From positions 19,901,866-19,965,865 of the forward strand of contig JALGQZ010000008.1 of assembly GCA_023105745.1 (NCBI GenBank): 64,000 bases of DNA, given 5' to 3'. Under the pieces are notes generated by a model that saw only the letters and a program-made list of their open reading frames with translations, searched no databases and was not told the DNA's origin. Below are positions 1 through 11,330 of the stretch, piece after piece. This DNA is from Austropuccinia psidii (lineage: Eukaryota; Basidiomycota; Pucciniomycetes; Pucciniales; Sphaerophragmiaceae). The position numbers and the translations under genes are program-made. Each line of letters starts with the position of its first letter. Position 1 is the stretch's first letter.

Positions 1-1060
1 AGGCCATGCTTTGGAGAATCCATACTACCAAGAAGACATCAAACCAGATGGCCTATTGGCAAATAAGGCAAAATCTCCATCCCAATACCAAGATGGAGAT
101 AATATGTCTTATTCTGAGAAGGAATCCTTGAAACAGCTTCCAGAGGCCTCAAGCTGGCACATAGTCTCTGTAACAGGAGAATATGATCATATGGAACTCA
201 TTGATTATATTGATGGAATCTTCATTGATGTAGCAAGTATACCAGACTACTGGATTACGGCTAGACTCAATACAGCATTCAAAGGAAATGCTAGTATTTG
301 GTATATACAGATGAAATCAATCCATGGAAGAAGAATCCAGCAATGGTGGAAGAGTCATATTATCCAAAGTTACAGCAATGGTAATTGGATATGGCAAAAG
401 ACCATGTCATTTGAAAATGACAAGTACTCTGTGGACAAAGATCAATATTAGTGGTGTCTTAGACAGTCTAAAAGACTTTAAGCTATTGATCCTCAAATGA
501 ACATTCAGATGAGGAATCACAAAATCCTAACACAAATTACCAGAGAACTAGAGCATGAAGTGAAATGCATATGAAACCACAATTGCACTCTAGATGACAT
601 TGCAAATACCTTGAAAGATGTAAGGAAAAGAACAACTATAGGGAAATACTCCCCATATGAAAGCATTGGTTTCAAAGAGAAACAACCTTTCAGGGTGAGT
701 TTCAAAGACAAACCCAGAGAAAAGGTGGCAGAAGTGGCTAAGAAGGAAAATTCTTGTCACAATTTTGGTTCAACAGACTATTATGCCAATACCTTTCCAA
801 AGGCAAAGAAGAAAGTCTATGCCATTGAGAAAGTCCCAGAGGAGGAATCTCCCACAGAGGATTCTTAATCAGACTCTATGGGTGATGCCATCAGAGAAAA
901 ATCTGATGATGACCAAGATCCAAGAGAAGACCTCCTAGTGGTATACAAAGAGGAAACACCACTGGAGATTCAGGACATAAAGTTGGAAGCAGGCATGCCA
1001 CAGGACACTTCAAATAAGAGCTTGTGTAAACACACACAAGATGCACAGAAATTCCTATTT
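1..1060 (+). pseudogene. Element 1 gag remnant (capsid and zinc-knuckle region)
   Basis: Frame starting at 11 matches the Gag core of element 2 (for example YDHMELIDYIDG and FENDKYSVDK). Stops at 449-451 (element 2 has Glu there), at about 478-480 and further on break it. The zinc knuckle near 755-800 reads CHNFGSTDYYANTF, so two cysteines and the histidine of the CCHC motif seen in element 2 (CHNCGSTDHYANNC) are lost. The N-terminal part and ORF1 lie outside the window. Nonfunctional relic of the capsid/nucleocapsid precursor. Confidence 0.9.
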
Positions 1061-2168
1061 ACACCAACTGAAGGAATGACATACATACATGGGACAGCCA
1101 CAAAGATGACTGTTTGTATATACAATGCTCAACACCCATTGATAATTTACAGTGGAGCACACTGCTCAATAGTGGCCAGAAATTATCACGATCACCACTT
1201 CCCAAATTGGGAAAAACAGCTCTTTCCAACCAAGGCAAAGAACTTCAAAAATTCATCAGGGAGGATGACATTCATTGGTACAATTATCAAATAGATAATT
1301 ATACCCATAGGACAGGTAAGATCAGACTCAACCCAGAGTGTTTTGTGCTTGAAGATGCCCACATCATAGGGTTTTTACTGGGAATGGACTACCAGAGGAT
1401 TTATGGCATTGATATGTACAATATTTGAAACAGGAATATTACTATAATTACAAATAAGGAAAAGAAATTTTCATTTGACATATACCAAATATCTACCCAT
1501 GACACTTTAAAAGAATTACTGAATGAATTCAGGGCAGGTCAATTCAGCACTAACCTTACCAGTAAACAAGAACTTAGTTTACTAAAGATACTAAGGATAA
1601 ATAGACCATCATTTGCCATTGGTTAATAACCATTAGGCAAGATCAGAGGGCATGATTTAGAATTATATCTTGATGTGGAAAGTCCCTATCCACCCATGCT
1701 GAGAAGACCTCCATACCCAGAAAGTCCGGAAACTAGGAAGGAAATTGAGAAACATGTCAATGAACTGTTAGACATGGATTTCATAAGGAAGATAGGACAC
1801 AATGAAATAGTGAAAATCACCACACCTGGCATTATGGAAAGTCTAGGCTGTGTGGAGACTTCAGAGCTCTGAATAACTACACAAAAGCTGACAGGTACCC
1901 TATACCAAGGATACCTCATGCCCTAGAAAATCTGGTAAAAGCCAAATATATAACCAAAATGGATTTTATGAAAGGCTTTCACCAGAATGGAGTTAAACCA
2001 AACTCCATGAAGTTACTCAGAATCATCTTCCATATGGGTATATGAGTACACCAGGATGCCATTTGGCATCAAAAATGCACCAGACCACTTCCAAAGGATG
2101 GTGGACACAATATTTCAAGAAGGAATATTGGAAGGCTGGATGGTATTATATATTGATGACATCATTAT
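1061..2168 (+). pseudogene. Element 1 protease and N-terminal reverse transcriptase remnant
   Basis: Gag runs into protease in one frame (878-1294), which shows the family makes Gag-Pol without a frameshift at this junction. The protease active site DSGA of element 2 is YSGA here (codon TAC at 1148-1150), so the catalytic Asp is gone. Further along, the linker to RT ([19 protein letters not shown], about 1695-1752) and RT palm pieces are spread over different frames. The catalytic box is still readable as YIDD near 2149-2160. The reading is cut at 2168 by the solo LTR and resumes at 3593 in register after the duplicated ATTAT. Confidence 0.88.
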
Positions 2169-3587
2169 TGTCAGCCTGTGATTCAAACCCAGAGCACAAG
2201 CATGACAGCCAAATACCATAAATCAATGGTATGACCAAGATGCCACCAAAACATGGATCTGAGCCAAATCAGCTGAAAAATTATCAAACAAAAGAGAAAA
2301 CTCACCCCTTTCCAAATATACAAGTGCAATAATTATAGGAAAAAGAATAACAAAGTTATTCCTGGTCAAAGTTGTTGCTGAGCATAAACCTCAATTTTCA
2401 CCTCTCATCTAAAATACAGAGGAAGAGGCTTAACCGCATCAAATGGGTATTCAACACAGAGCTCTAAGTCAGGGCTATCCAATGGTACTAGTAAAACTGA
2501 GCTAGCATCAGAATTACAGAAGTTATGACCAAAAGAAGGTCAAATAAGGGTGATTGAAATATTCACCTCTCATCTAACTTCTACAGTTTTAGTGTGAGAA
2601 ACCTAAAGTGGGGTCTTTTTGGAAAGAGAACAATCAGGGCTATCTAATGGTTCAAATCATTTCCTCATACCCCATTTAGAACAAACACTATAGGGAAAAG
2701 AAGCTCTATACAGTTTTTAAGCAAAACACATATATGTACAAAAGATTTGTTACATGACATAACTTTGCCATAATTGATGATAACCATATCACATGGGGTA
2801 TCATTGTGTAGAACACATCCAGAGCTAAACAATGAGCCAAATTTGAGCTTTATATTGCAAAAAATGACAAAGTTATGGCAGCTTTAAGCTCAAACTCCCA
2901 CAGCTAGAGCAATACAGTCTTACTGTGGGATATTCTCCCATAAGTGTGCTTATGAGGTGTCAAATAGACAAAGAAGCATGTTTATACTTCAGTACCTCAT
3001 AGTTCATTCAATACTGGAGCCCCATACAGGTTCTGTAAAGCATTCTACATGTCATAAACTTCAGAAGACGGCCATGTGGTTCCCAGATGAAAATATTCAC
3101 CCTTTATTGATGAAAATCGCCCAGATGTGGTTTTCATAGAGAGCATACAGGCCCTATGAAGCCATAAGCCAGTACTCCGGAGTGAAAACCTCTTTACTCC
3201 CTCTACGTGGATGGTCTAGAGGGCCATTCCACCCCATTTCCAGATAAAAGGAGGCCTTTTCTCCACCAGAAAAGGTTTCCTCATTCTTCTCTTGAATTCC
3301 TATGTAGTAAAACTGTCCAAAACAGTTATCCTTATGGAAAATAACCAGGTATAAGTATAATTTAAATTATTTTAGTCTTTATTATTGTAATCTAACAGGT
3401 AAAGCTGCAACAAGGGCTTTCAGCAGCGCTCGCCACCACTATTACTCAATAGTAAAGCCCTTGATACTCTTATACAAACCTTTTATATCATCAATAAATC
3501 ATTTATTATCATTTTTCACCATGTCACAGTCACAGTCAAAGCTTGTAAATAGTTATTAATAAGCTTCATCATAGACTCAGCATGACA
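2169..3587 (+). mobile_element. Solo LTR (family A) inserted in element 1 reverse transcriptase
   Basis: Begins TGTCAGCCTGTGA and ends CATGACA, the termini of the family A LTR. It is 1419 bp, like the element 2 LTRs (1430 and 1414 bp). It is flanked by a perfect 5-bp duplication ATTAT (2164-2168 and 3588-3592). No internal coding sequence is present, so it arose by LTR-LTR recombination after insertion. Excision in silico of the LTR and one ATTAT restores the RT reading across the YIDD box. Confidence 0.93.
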
Positions 3588-6143
3588 ATTATATACTCAA
3601 AGACACGGAAAAACCATGTACAGTACATAGACAGAGTACTAAGTAATTGCACACCCATTAATCTGAAAATTTCACTTAAAAAGTGCAATTTTGGCCAACA
3701 CAAATTACTAGCACTGGGACCCAAAGTATCAGGTATTATTCTTGCCATAGACAAGAACAAAGTAGCAGAAGTACTGCAGAAGCCAGTACCAAAGAACATC
3801 AAAGAGATGCAATCTTTCCTTAGGTTTGTTAGCGACTCCAGAAACCACATCCAAACCTTGGCCCACATAGCTAGTAGTCTATACAACTTATGTTCAAATG
3901 ATGTAGCTTTTGAAAATCACCAAGGAGATGAGGGATTCATATGAGACGATAAAATATGAGCTTACTGATGCAACCTTCCTTGTATTACCTGACTCTGAGC
4001 TACAATTAAATTTATACATAGATACAGCATGAAGCCAAGTCTTAGGAGCAGCCCTTCACCAGAGAAAACTGTAGATGGTGAACCAAGAGAGGGGGTAATA
4101 TGCTACATCTCTAGGCAACTTAAAGATTCAGAAGCCAGGTATGGGGCCACCCAGACTGAACGCATATGCTTAGTCTGGTCTCTATAGAAACTCCACTATT
4201 ATTTTGAGGGTGCAGTTGCTGAAGTCTACACAGACTGCACAGCCTTGAAGTATTTACTGAACTTTAAGACTACCAAAAGACACATTTTGAGGTGGCAAAT
4301 AGCCATCCAAGAGTATAGATGCAATATGACCATCATATACAAGGAGGGAAAAAGCCACACCAATGCAGATGACCACTAGACAATGTCAAAAGAAACCCAG
4401 ACTACGACCCTGAAGTAGAAGCCAAGACTACTATCCATTCCATGGAAGTAGATAGGAGGAAAAACTTCAGATTTTCTGAATTGGCACCAAGAGGTGGTAC
4501 CCCAGACAGTGGAAACACTGAATCAGAAGGGACAGAAACGCCCATATTGTGAATAAGCTCCTCATAACTGCATAATGAACTCTCCAGTGCAGTAATGAAG
4601 ACATATGGCAAACACAAACAGTGTGCCATATTCCTACAGCTCCTCCAGAATAAGTACAAGAGCCCATGACTGGCATACCAGATAGATGAACCCTGGTCAA
4701 GGGACTATAAGAACAACAGCTTTTTCCTTATAGATGTCCTTCTCTACCATAGAGAGAAACACACAAGTGCACTCACAGTAGTAGACAGGGACCATATATC
4801 CCTGATCTTTCAGGAATGCCATGACTTCCCCTATATGGGACGCATGAGTGAAGACAGGACCAAGCAAAGGGTAGCAAGAACAGCTTGGTGGCCCAAATGG
4901 GAACAATAGCTGAGATAATACATCAACACTTGTGAAAGATGCCAGAAGGAAAATAGAAACCATGGGTAGAAGTATGGGCTGATTCAACACATAGAAGAAC
5001 CCAAAACCCATGGGAAACCATTAACATGTAGTGGGCTACAGGACCTGTCCCAGGAGGCAAAGAAAACTTCAATTCTTTCCTGATCATTGTTGATAAGTTC
5101 AGCAAGAGTGTGAGGTGCCTATCATGTCACAAGGAGGACAAAGCAATGGATAATTCCTTGTTCTTTTGGAATAGCATAATATCCAGCTGTGAAGTCCCTA
5201 GAATTATCATTTGTGATAGGGACCCAAAATTCAAATCAGAATTTTGAACCAACTTTTATGACATGTGTGGTACTAAACTTGAATTCTCCACAGATTACCA
5301 CCCACAGACAGATGGTTTAGCTGAAAGGATGATCCAAACAATGGAGGGCATCATTAGAAGATTCTGTGCATATTGCATGGGATACAAATACCATGAAGGA
5401 GTCACCCATGACTGGGATACCCTTCTACCAGCAGTCCATCTGGCTTACAACCCAAGCCAGAACTCCACCACAGGGAAATATCCCTCACTGGAAGAAAAAG
5501 GTTGGAACCTCCTATTGCCTGTTTATCACCTGAATAAAAGCCTTCTGACTATCCATCAACAGCTAAAGAATTCCAGTATATGTGGAAGAGGGCTTGTGAT
5601 ACAGCTGCTAGGTACATATCTGAGGCAAAAGAATACAATAAAAAGAGGTGGGACAAATCTCAGATGGAACCTGACTTCAAGGAAGGGGACCAGTTATTAG
5701 TGTCCACACTCAACATCAACAATCTTAAGGGACCAAAAACAATGAGAGAAAAATTTGTAGGTCCCTATACTATCATTAACCCAATATGGAAAAATGCAGT
5801 GGAGGCCAAACTCATATAGGAAATTTCTAGGAAACCCTCAGTATTGCCATTAAGTTTGGTTAAGCCTTACTTCCAAACAGAGGGGGATAAGCTCCCCTCC
5901 AGGAAGAGAAATCCCACTCCACCAGAAATAGTGGAAGCAGAAGATTCCCCTGGCTCTGTGAAGAAAATCATCAAGGCCAGGAAGATTAGACTGAATGGTA
6001 AAGACCTAAGGCAATACTTGGTCACATTTAAAAACCAGACAGCAGATAAAGATGAATTGTTAGACGAGGATGCCATTGCAGATGAGAACCTTCACCAAAT
6101 GAGATTCAAGGCCTCTAGGAGGACAGAAAATTCTCATCAATGA
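3588..6143 (+). pseudogene. Element 1 RT end, RNase H, integrase and chromodomain remnant
   Basis: Order as in element 2: RT thumb (3582-3944), RNase H (about 3990-4390), integrase zinc region (about 4800-4940), integrase core (5020-5560), C-terminal domain (5580-5860) and chromodomain-like end (5844-6143). Damage includes loss of a zinc-site His (GH to GR near 4838), a TAG (5029-5031) where element 2 has the first integrase Asp of NMDWV, and several frame changes. The last 100 codons stay open (ending TENSHQ) and preserve a GKDLRQYLVTFKNQ segment, which resembles a chromodomain core. Inactive. Confidence 0.88.
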
Positions 6144-6154
6144 TGAGCCTCTTC

Positions 6155-6167
6155 TAGAGGGAGGGTA
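6155..6167 (+). other. Polypurine tract of element 1
   Basis: The purine-rich run AGAGGGAGGGTA lies directly before TGTCA at 6168. The same run, reverse complemented, borders the 3' LTR of element 2 at 7616-7627. In Ty3/gypsy elements this primes plus-strand DNA synthesis. Confidence 0.8.
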
Positions 6168-6185
6168 TGTCACCCTGTGACTCAA
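6168..6185 (+). repeat. First 18 bp of element 1's 3' LTR
   Basis: Reads TGTCACCCTGTGACTCAA, matching the start of other family A LTRs, then stops exactly where element 2 begins. The same LTR continues at 15859. The last five bases, CTCAA (6181-6185), are the target duplicated by element 2. Confidence 0.9.
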
Positions 6186-7615
6186 TGTCAGGATGATACT
6201 ATGATAAAGGTATAACTAGGATAATTACAACTTTAACTGTGTATGTGACACGGCAAAAAATAATTAAAAAAAGATTTATAAGGGTTTATAATGAGATAAA
6301 AGGGTTCTACTATTGAGAAATAGTGGTGGTGAGCGCTATTGAGAACCCTGGGTGCAGGCTTTATCTGTTGGATTACAATAATAAAGTCTACAATAATTAA
6401 ATATTATAATTATACCTGATTATTTAACCAAGAGTAAAACTGTTTTTGACAGTTTACTACGTAGGTTATTCAAGAGCAGGATGAGGAGAGGTTTTGGCAG
6501 TGAAAATCCCTCCTTTTATCCTGAAATTGGGGTGAAAAGGCTGTTAGACCTTTTCACGTAGAGGAAGTGAAGATTTTTCACTCCTCATGACAGGATTGTG
6601 GTTTGCAAACAGCCTGTATACCCTGTATTGGTCTCAGATGTGGTTTTGAAACCACATCTGGGCAGTTTTCACCAATACAGGGTGAAAATTTTCATCTGGG
6701 GACCTCACAGCCTGATTCTGACGTGTATGACGCGTAGAATGCTGTACAGAAACTGTATGGGACCCCAGTATTGACTGACATATGAGGTATTGAAGCAAAA
6801 AACATGCTTCTTCGTCTATTTGACACCTCATATTCATGGTTATAGGGTATTATCCCATGGTAAGGCTGTATATGACAGCAGGTGGGATTTTTACCTTAAA
6901 ATTGTCATAGCTCTGTCCGTTTTTGAGATATCAAGCTCAAAGTTGGTTCATTGAATAGCCCTGTATGAGCTCTGCACAATGGTACCCAACTTGACATGGC
7001 TATCATTAAATATGGCAAAGTTATCCCATGTACAAGTGTTTTTATACATTGGCGTGTTTTGGGCAAAAGCTGTATTAAGCTTGTTTGGCCAATAACTTCT
7101 GTTGTAGTTGAGTTATGAGGAAATGGATGGCACCATCAGATAGCCCTGATTGTGCTCTTTCCAAAAAGACCCCACTTCAGGTATCTCACACTAAAACTGT
7201 AAAAGTTAGATGAGAGGTGAATGTTTTGTTCACCCTTATTTGGTCTGAATTTGACCATAACTCAGGTAATACTGGTGCTAACTCAGTTTGGCTAGTACCA
7301 TTGAATAGCCCTGGCTTAGAGCTTCATTTTGAATACCCATTTGATGGGGTTAAGCCTCTCCTTCTAGATTTTAGATGAGAGGTGAAAATTAAGGTTTATG
7401 CTCAGCAATAACTTTGAGCAGGAATAACTTTGTTATTTCTTGTCCTATGGTGATGGGACTTATATTTTCAGGAAGAGGTGAGTTTCCTCTTTCTTTTGAT
7501 ACCTTTTGAGCTAATTTGGCTCAGCTCCATGTTTTGGTGGTATTTTGGCTATACCATTGGTTTATGGTATTTTGGCTGTCATGCTTGTGCTCTGGTTTTG
7601 AGTCACAGGCTGACA
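6186..7615 (-). repeat. 3' LTR of element 2 (family A)
   Basis: 1430 bp. In plus-strand reading it starts TGTCAGGATG and ends CACAGGCTGACA. It holds a long inverted-repeat hairpin (6621-6682) and a GTGAAAAGG/CCTTTTCAC stem nearby. Paired with the copy at 14440-15853; the main length difference is an indel near 6400. Confidence 0.94.
6621..6682. other. Conserved LTR hairpin
   Basis: Outer arms CCCTGTATTGG and CCAATACAGGG enclose an inner stem CAGATGTGGTTT / AAACCACATCTG with a two-base loop. The same structure occurs at 14860-14921 and 63779-63840, with a G.T-wobble variant near 21190-21250. It probably folds in the LTR transcript; function unknown. Confidence 0.7.
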
Positions 7616-7627
7616 TACCCTCCCTCT
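7616..7627 (-). other. Polypurine tract of element 2
   Basis: Minus-strand AGAGGGAGGGTA directly upstream of the 3' LTR start TGTCAGCC, 13 bases after the pol stop codon pair. Same position and sequence as in element 1. Confidence 0.85.
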
Positions 7628-7639
7628 AAAAAAGGCTCA

Positions 7640-8132
7640 TCATTGATGAGACTGTTCAGTCCTCCTAGAGGCTCTGAATCTCCTTAAATGAAGGTTCCCA
7701 TCTGGTATGGCATCCTCTGCCAACCATTTGTCTTTGTCAGCTGTCTGGTTCTTGAATCTGACTAGATATTGTCTCTGATCCTTCCCATTAAGTCTGATTT
7801 TTTCTGGCCCTGATGATTTTACTCACTGGACCAGGAGAGTCTTCTACTTCCACTATTTCTGGTGGAGTGATGTTTTTCTTCCTGGAGGGGAATTTATCCT
7901 CCTCTGTTTGGAAGTATGGTTTGACCAGGCTCACTAGAAAGACTGGGTGTTTCCTAGAAAACTCCTCAGTGAGCTTGATCTCTACTGCATTCTTCCCTAT
8001 CAACTTAATGATAGTGAAGGGCCCTACAAATGAGTCTCTCATTTTCTTAGGTCTTTTGAGATTGTTAAAGTTCAGTGTAGACACTAACACCTGGTCCCCT
8101 TCCTTGAAGTCAGCTTCCATATGTGACTTGTC
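7640..8132 (-). CDS. Element 2 pol, 3' part: integrase C-terminal domain and chromodomain-like tail
   Basis: Continues the integrase frame after the TAG at 8135-8133. The first part (GDQVLVSTLNFNN, SRKHPVFLVSLVKPYF) is the integrase C-terminal SH3-like region. A T6 run at 7798-7803 (A6 on the coding strand) has one base more than the frame needs, so the literal reading ends RARKNQT. In the shifted frame the protein goes on through a GKDQRQYLVRF segment to the tandem TGA TGA at 7642-7637, as in element 1. The YLV+F core followed by an acidic stretch fits a chromodomain, the C-terminal targeting module of chromoviruses that binds modified histone tails. Domain call is moderately secure. Confidence 0.8.
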
Positions 8133-10116
8133 CTACCTTTGCTTGTTATACTCTTTGGCCTCAGCTATGCATTTGGCAGCAGTATCACAGGCTTTCTTCC
8201 ACATATCATGGAAGTCTTTGGCTGTGGGGTGGATGGTCAGAAGATTTTTCTTCAAGTGATCCACAGGTAACAGGGGATTCCACCCTTTCTCTACCAGTGC
8301 AGGTGTTTTTCCTGTGGTAGAGTGCTGGCTTGTATTATAAGCCAGTTGGACTGCTGGTAAGAGGGTGACCCAATCATGGGTATATCCCTCATGGTCCTTG
8401 TATTCCATGCCATAGGCACAGAACCTCCTGAGGATGTCCTCCATTGTTTGGATCATCCTCTCAGCTAGGCCATCTGTTTGTGGATGGTAAGCTGTGGAAA
8501 AAGCAAGCTTGGTGCCAAGCATGTCATATAAATTGGTCCGAAATTCAGATGTAAATTTTGGGTCCCTCTCACTAATTATGATCTTAGGGACTCCACAGGT
8601 GGATATGATGTTATTCCAAAATAACAGAGCAGTGTCCATGGCTGTGTCCTCTTTATGGCATGGTAGACATCTCATGCTCTTGCTGAACCTATCAACTATG
8701 ATTAAGCAGGCATTGTAGTTTTCTTTGCCTCCTGGGACAAGTCCTGTGACCCAGTCCATGTTGATGGTTTCCCATGGGTGTTTGGGTTCCTCTATGTGTT
8801 GAAGCAACCCATATTTCTTCCCATGTTTTCTATTTGCCTTTTGGCATCTTTCACAAGTGTTGATGTATTCACTCAACTCTTGCTCCCACTTGGGCCACCA
8901 AGCTGTGCTTGCTACCCTCTCCTTAGTCCTGTCCTCACTCATGTGTCCCATGTAGGGGCAGTCATGGCATTCCTGCAGGATTAAAGAGATGTGGTCTCTG
9001 TCTATCACTGTGAGTGCACTTGTGTGCTTGTCTCTGTGATAAATCAGGCCATCTATAAGGAAGAATTTATTGTCCTTATAGGCCCTCAACCAGGGTTCCT
9101 CCAGCTGGGTTTCCAGTTCTGGGCTCCTGTATTTTTGTTGAAGGAGTTGGAGTAGTATGCTACACTGTTTGTGTTTAGCATAAGATTTCAGTACTTCATT
9201 GAATAATTCATTGTGCAGTTCTGAGGAACTTATCCCCAGTATGGGGGTTTCTGTCCCTTCTGAATCAGTGTTTCCACTGTCAAGGGTACCACTCCCTGGT
9301 GCCCATTCAGAAAATCTGAAGTTCTTCTTCCTATCTATTTCCATAAAATGGATAGGAATTTTTGCAGCAACTTCAGGGTCATAAGCTGGATTGCTTTTGA
9401 CATTATCCAGTGGCCATCTGCTAAGGCCATCTGCATTGGTATGGCTTTTACCCTCTTTGTATATGATGGTCATGTTCCCTCTATACTCCTGGATGGCTAT
9501 TTGCCATCTCAGCATGTGTCTATTAGTAGTCTTCATGTTTAGTAAAGACTTCAAGGCTGTGCAGTCTGTGTAGACTTCAAAGACTGCACCCTCCAAATAG
9601 TAATGGAGTTTTTCTAGAGCCCGAACTAGACATAAACATTCTGTCTGAGTGGCCCCATACTTGGCTTCTGAATCTTTCAGCTGCCTGGAGATGTAACATA
9701 TTACACCTTCTCTTGGTTCACCATCCACAATTTGTCTTTGGTGAAGGGCTGCTCCCAAGCCTTGGCTGCATGCTGCATCTATATATAACTTGAATGGTAG
9801 TTCAAAGTCAGGAAAGGTGAGCACAGGTGCATTAGTGAGTTCATATTTGATCCTCTCATATGCATCCCCCCTTTCCTTGGTTATTTCAAAAACTACATCC
9901 TTTGAGCATAACTTGTATAAACTAATGGTTATGTGGGCAAAGTTTTTGATGTGCTTTCTATTGTAGCTAGCAAATCCAAGGAAACATTGCATCTCTTTGA
10001 TGTTCTTTGGTACTGGCTTTTGCAGTACTGCTGCTACTTTGTTCTGGTCAATTGCCAGACTAAGGCCTGAGACTTTGTGTCCTAGAGCTAGTAGCTCTTG
10101 TTTGCCAAAATTACAC
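8133..10116 (-). CDS. Element 2 pol, middle part: RT end, RNase H and integrase
   Basis: Open from the A6 frame break at 10122-10117 to a TAG at 8135-8133. RNase H follows the RT thumb ([28 protein letters not shown] carry its acidic residues). Integrase begins with the His/Cys zinc region ([10 protein letters not shown] ... CERCQ). The catalytic core follows with Asp in NMDWV, Asp in ERDPKF and Glu in GLAERMIQ, so all three D,D,E residues are present. The terminal TAG replaces a Trp codon: element 1 reads KKRWDKS at the homologous place and this copy reads NKQR-stop-DKS. Without that change the frame continues into 8132-7640. Confidence 0.93.
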
Positions 10117-11330
10117 TTTTTTGAGTGAAATTTTCAGATTGATGGGTGTACATTTACTTAGCACTCTGTCTATGTATTGTACATGGTCTTCCCATGTCTC
10201 TGAGTATATAATAATATCATCAATGTATACTACCATCCAGCCTTCCATTATCTCTTCTTGAAATATGGTGTCCATCATCCTTTGGAAGTGGGCTGGTGCA
10301 TTCTTGATGCCAAATGGCATCCTGGTGTACTCATATATGCCCATATGGCATATAATTCTGAGTAATTTCATGGAGTTTGGTTTAACTCCATTTTGGTGGA
10401 AGCCCTTCATACAATCCATCTTGCTTATGTATTTGGCTTTGGCCAATTTATCCAAGGCATGAGGTATCCTTGGTATAGGATACCTGTCTGCTTTTGTGTA
10501 GTTGTTCAGGGCTCTGAAGTCTCCACACAGTCCAGACTTGCCATCATGCCAGGTGATTAGGACAGGAGTGGTGATTTCCACTATCTCATTATGTCCAATC
10601 TTCCTAATGACATCCATGTCCAGGAGTTCATTGATATGTTTCTCAATCTCTTTCCTGGTCTCCAGACTTGCTGGGTAAGGAGGTCTCCTTAACATGGGTG
10701 GATAAGGCCTTTCTACATCCAGATATAGTTCTATATCATGGCCTTTGATCTTGCCTAATGGTTCTTCACCAATGGCAAATTCTGGTCTATTCTTCCTCAG
10801 CATCTTCAGTAAACTTAGCTTTTGTTTACTGGTGAGGGTAGTGCTAAACTGTCCCTCTCTGAATTCTTTCAGAAGTTCTTCTAGTGGGTCCTGAGAAGTT
10901 ATCTGGTATATATCAAGAGAAAATTTCTTTTCCTTGTTAGTACCAATGGTAATATGCCTATATTTACTATTGTAAATATCTATGCCATACATCCTCTGGT
11001 AATCTGTTCCCAGTAAAAACCCTTGGATGTGGGCATCTTCAAGCACTATAAACTCTGGGTTGAGTCTGATATTACCTTTTCTGTGGGGTATAATTATCTC
11101 TTTGATAATTGTCCCAATAGAGGTCATCTTTCCAGATGCACTCTTAAAGTTCTTTGCCCTGGTGGGCAAGAGTTCTTTTTCCCAGTTTGGGAAGTAGTTA
11201 TCCAGATAATTTCTGGCCACTATGGAGCAGTGTGCTCCACTGTCAATGATCAGTGGGTGCTGAGCATTGTCAATACATACAGTCATTTTTGTGGCTGTTC
11301 CATGTATATATGCCATTCCTTTGGTTGGTG
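10111..11330 (-). CDS. Element 2 pol, 5' part: aspartic protease and reverse transcriptase
   Basis: Protease active site DSGA lies at 11244-11233. RT follows with the linker [18 protein letters not shown] and catalytic box YIDD at 10227-10216 (residue 364 counted from 11316). The fingers/palm residues [15 protein letters not shown] and [14 protein letters not shown] are intact. The 3' end of this frame is artificial: a run of six A (10122-10117) shifts it to a TAA after LKKV, whereas element 1 has five A and reads through. Upstream it joins gag; the frame break at 11333/11334 comes from one missing C relative to element 3. Confidence 0.93.

Noticed and set aside
6634..6837. Short ORF repeated in each LTR (also 14873-15064 and 63792-63983)
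   Set aside because: It lies across the LTR hairpin and is interrupted in other copies. Similarity among copies is that of the LTR itself, not protein constraint.
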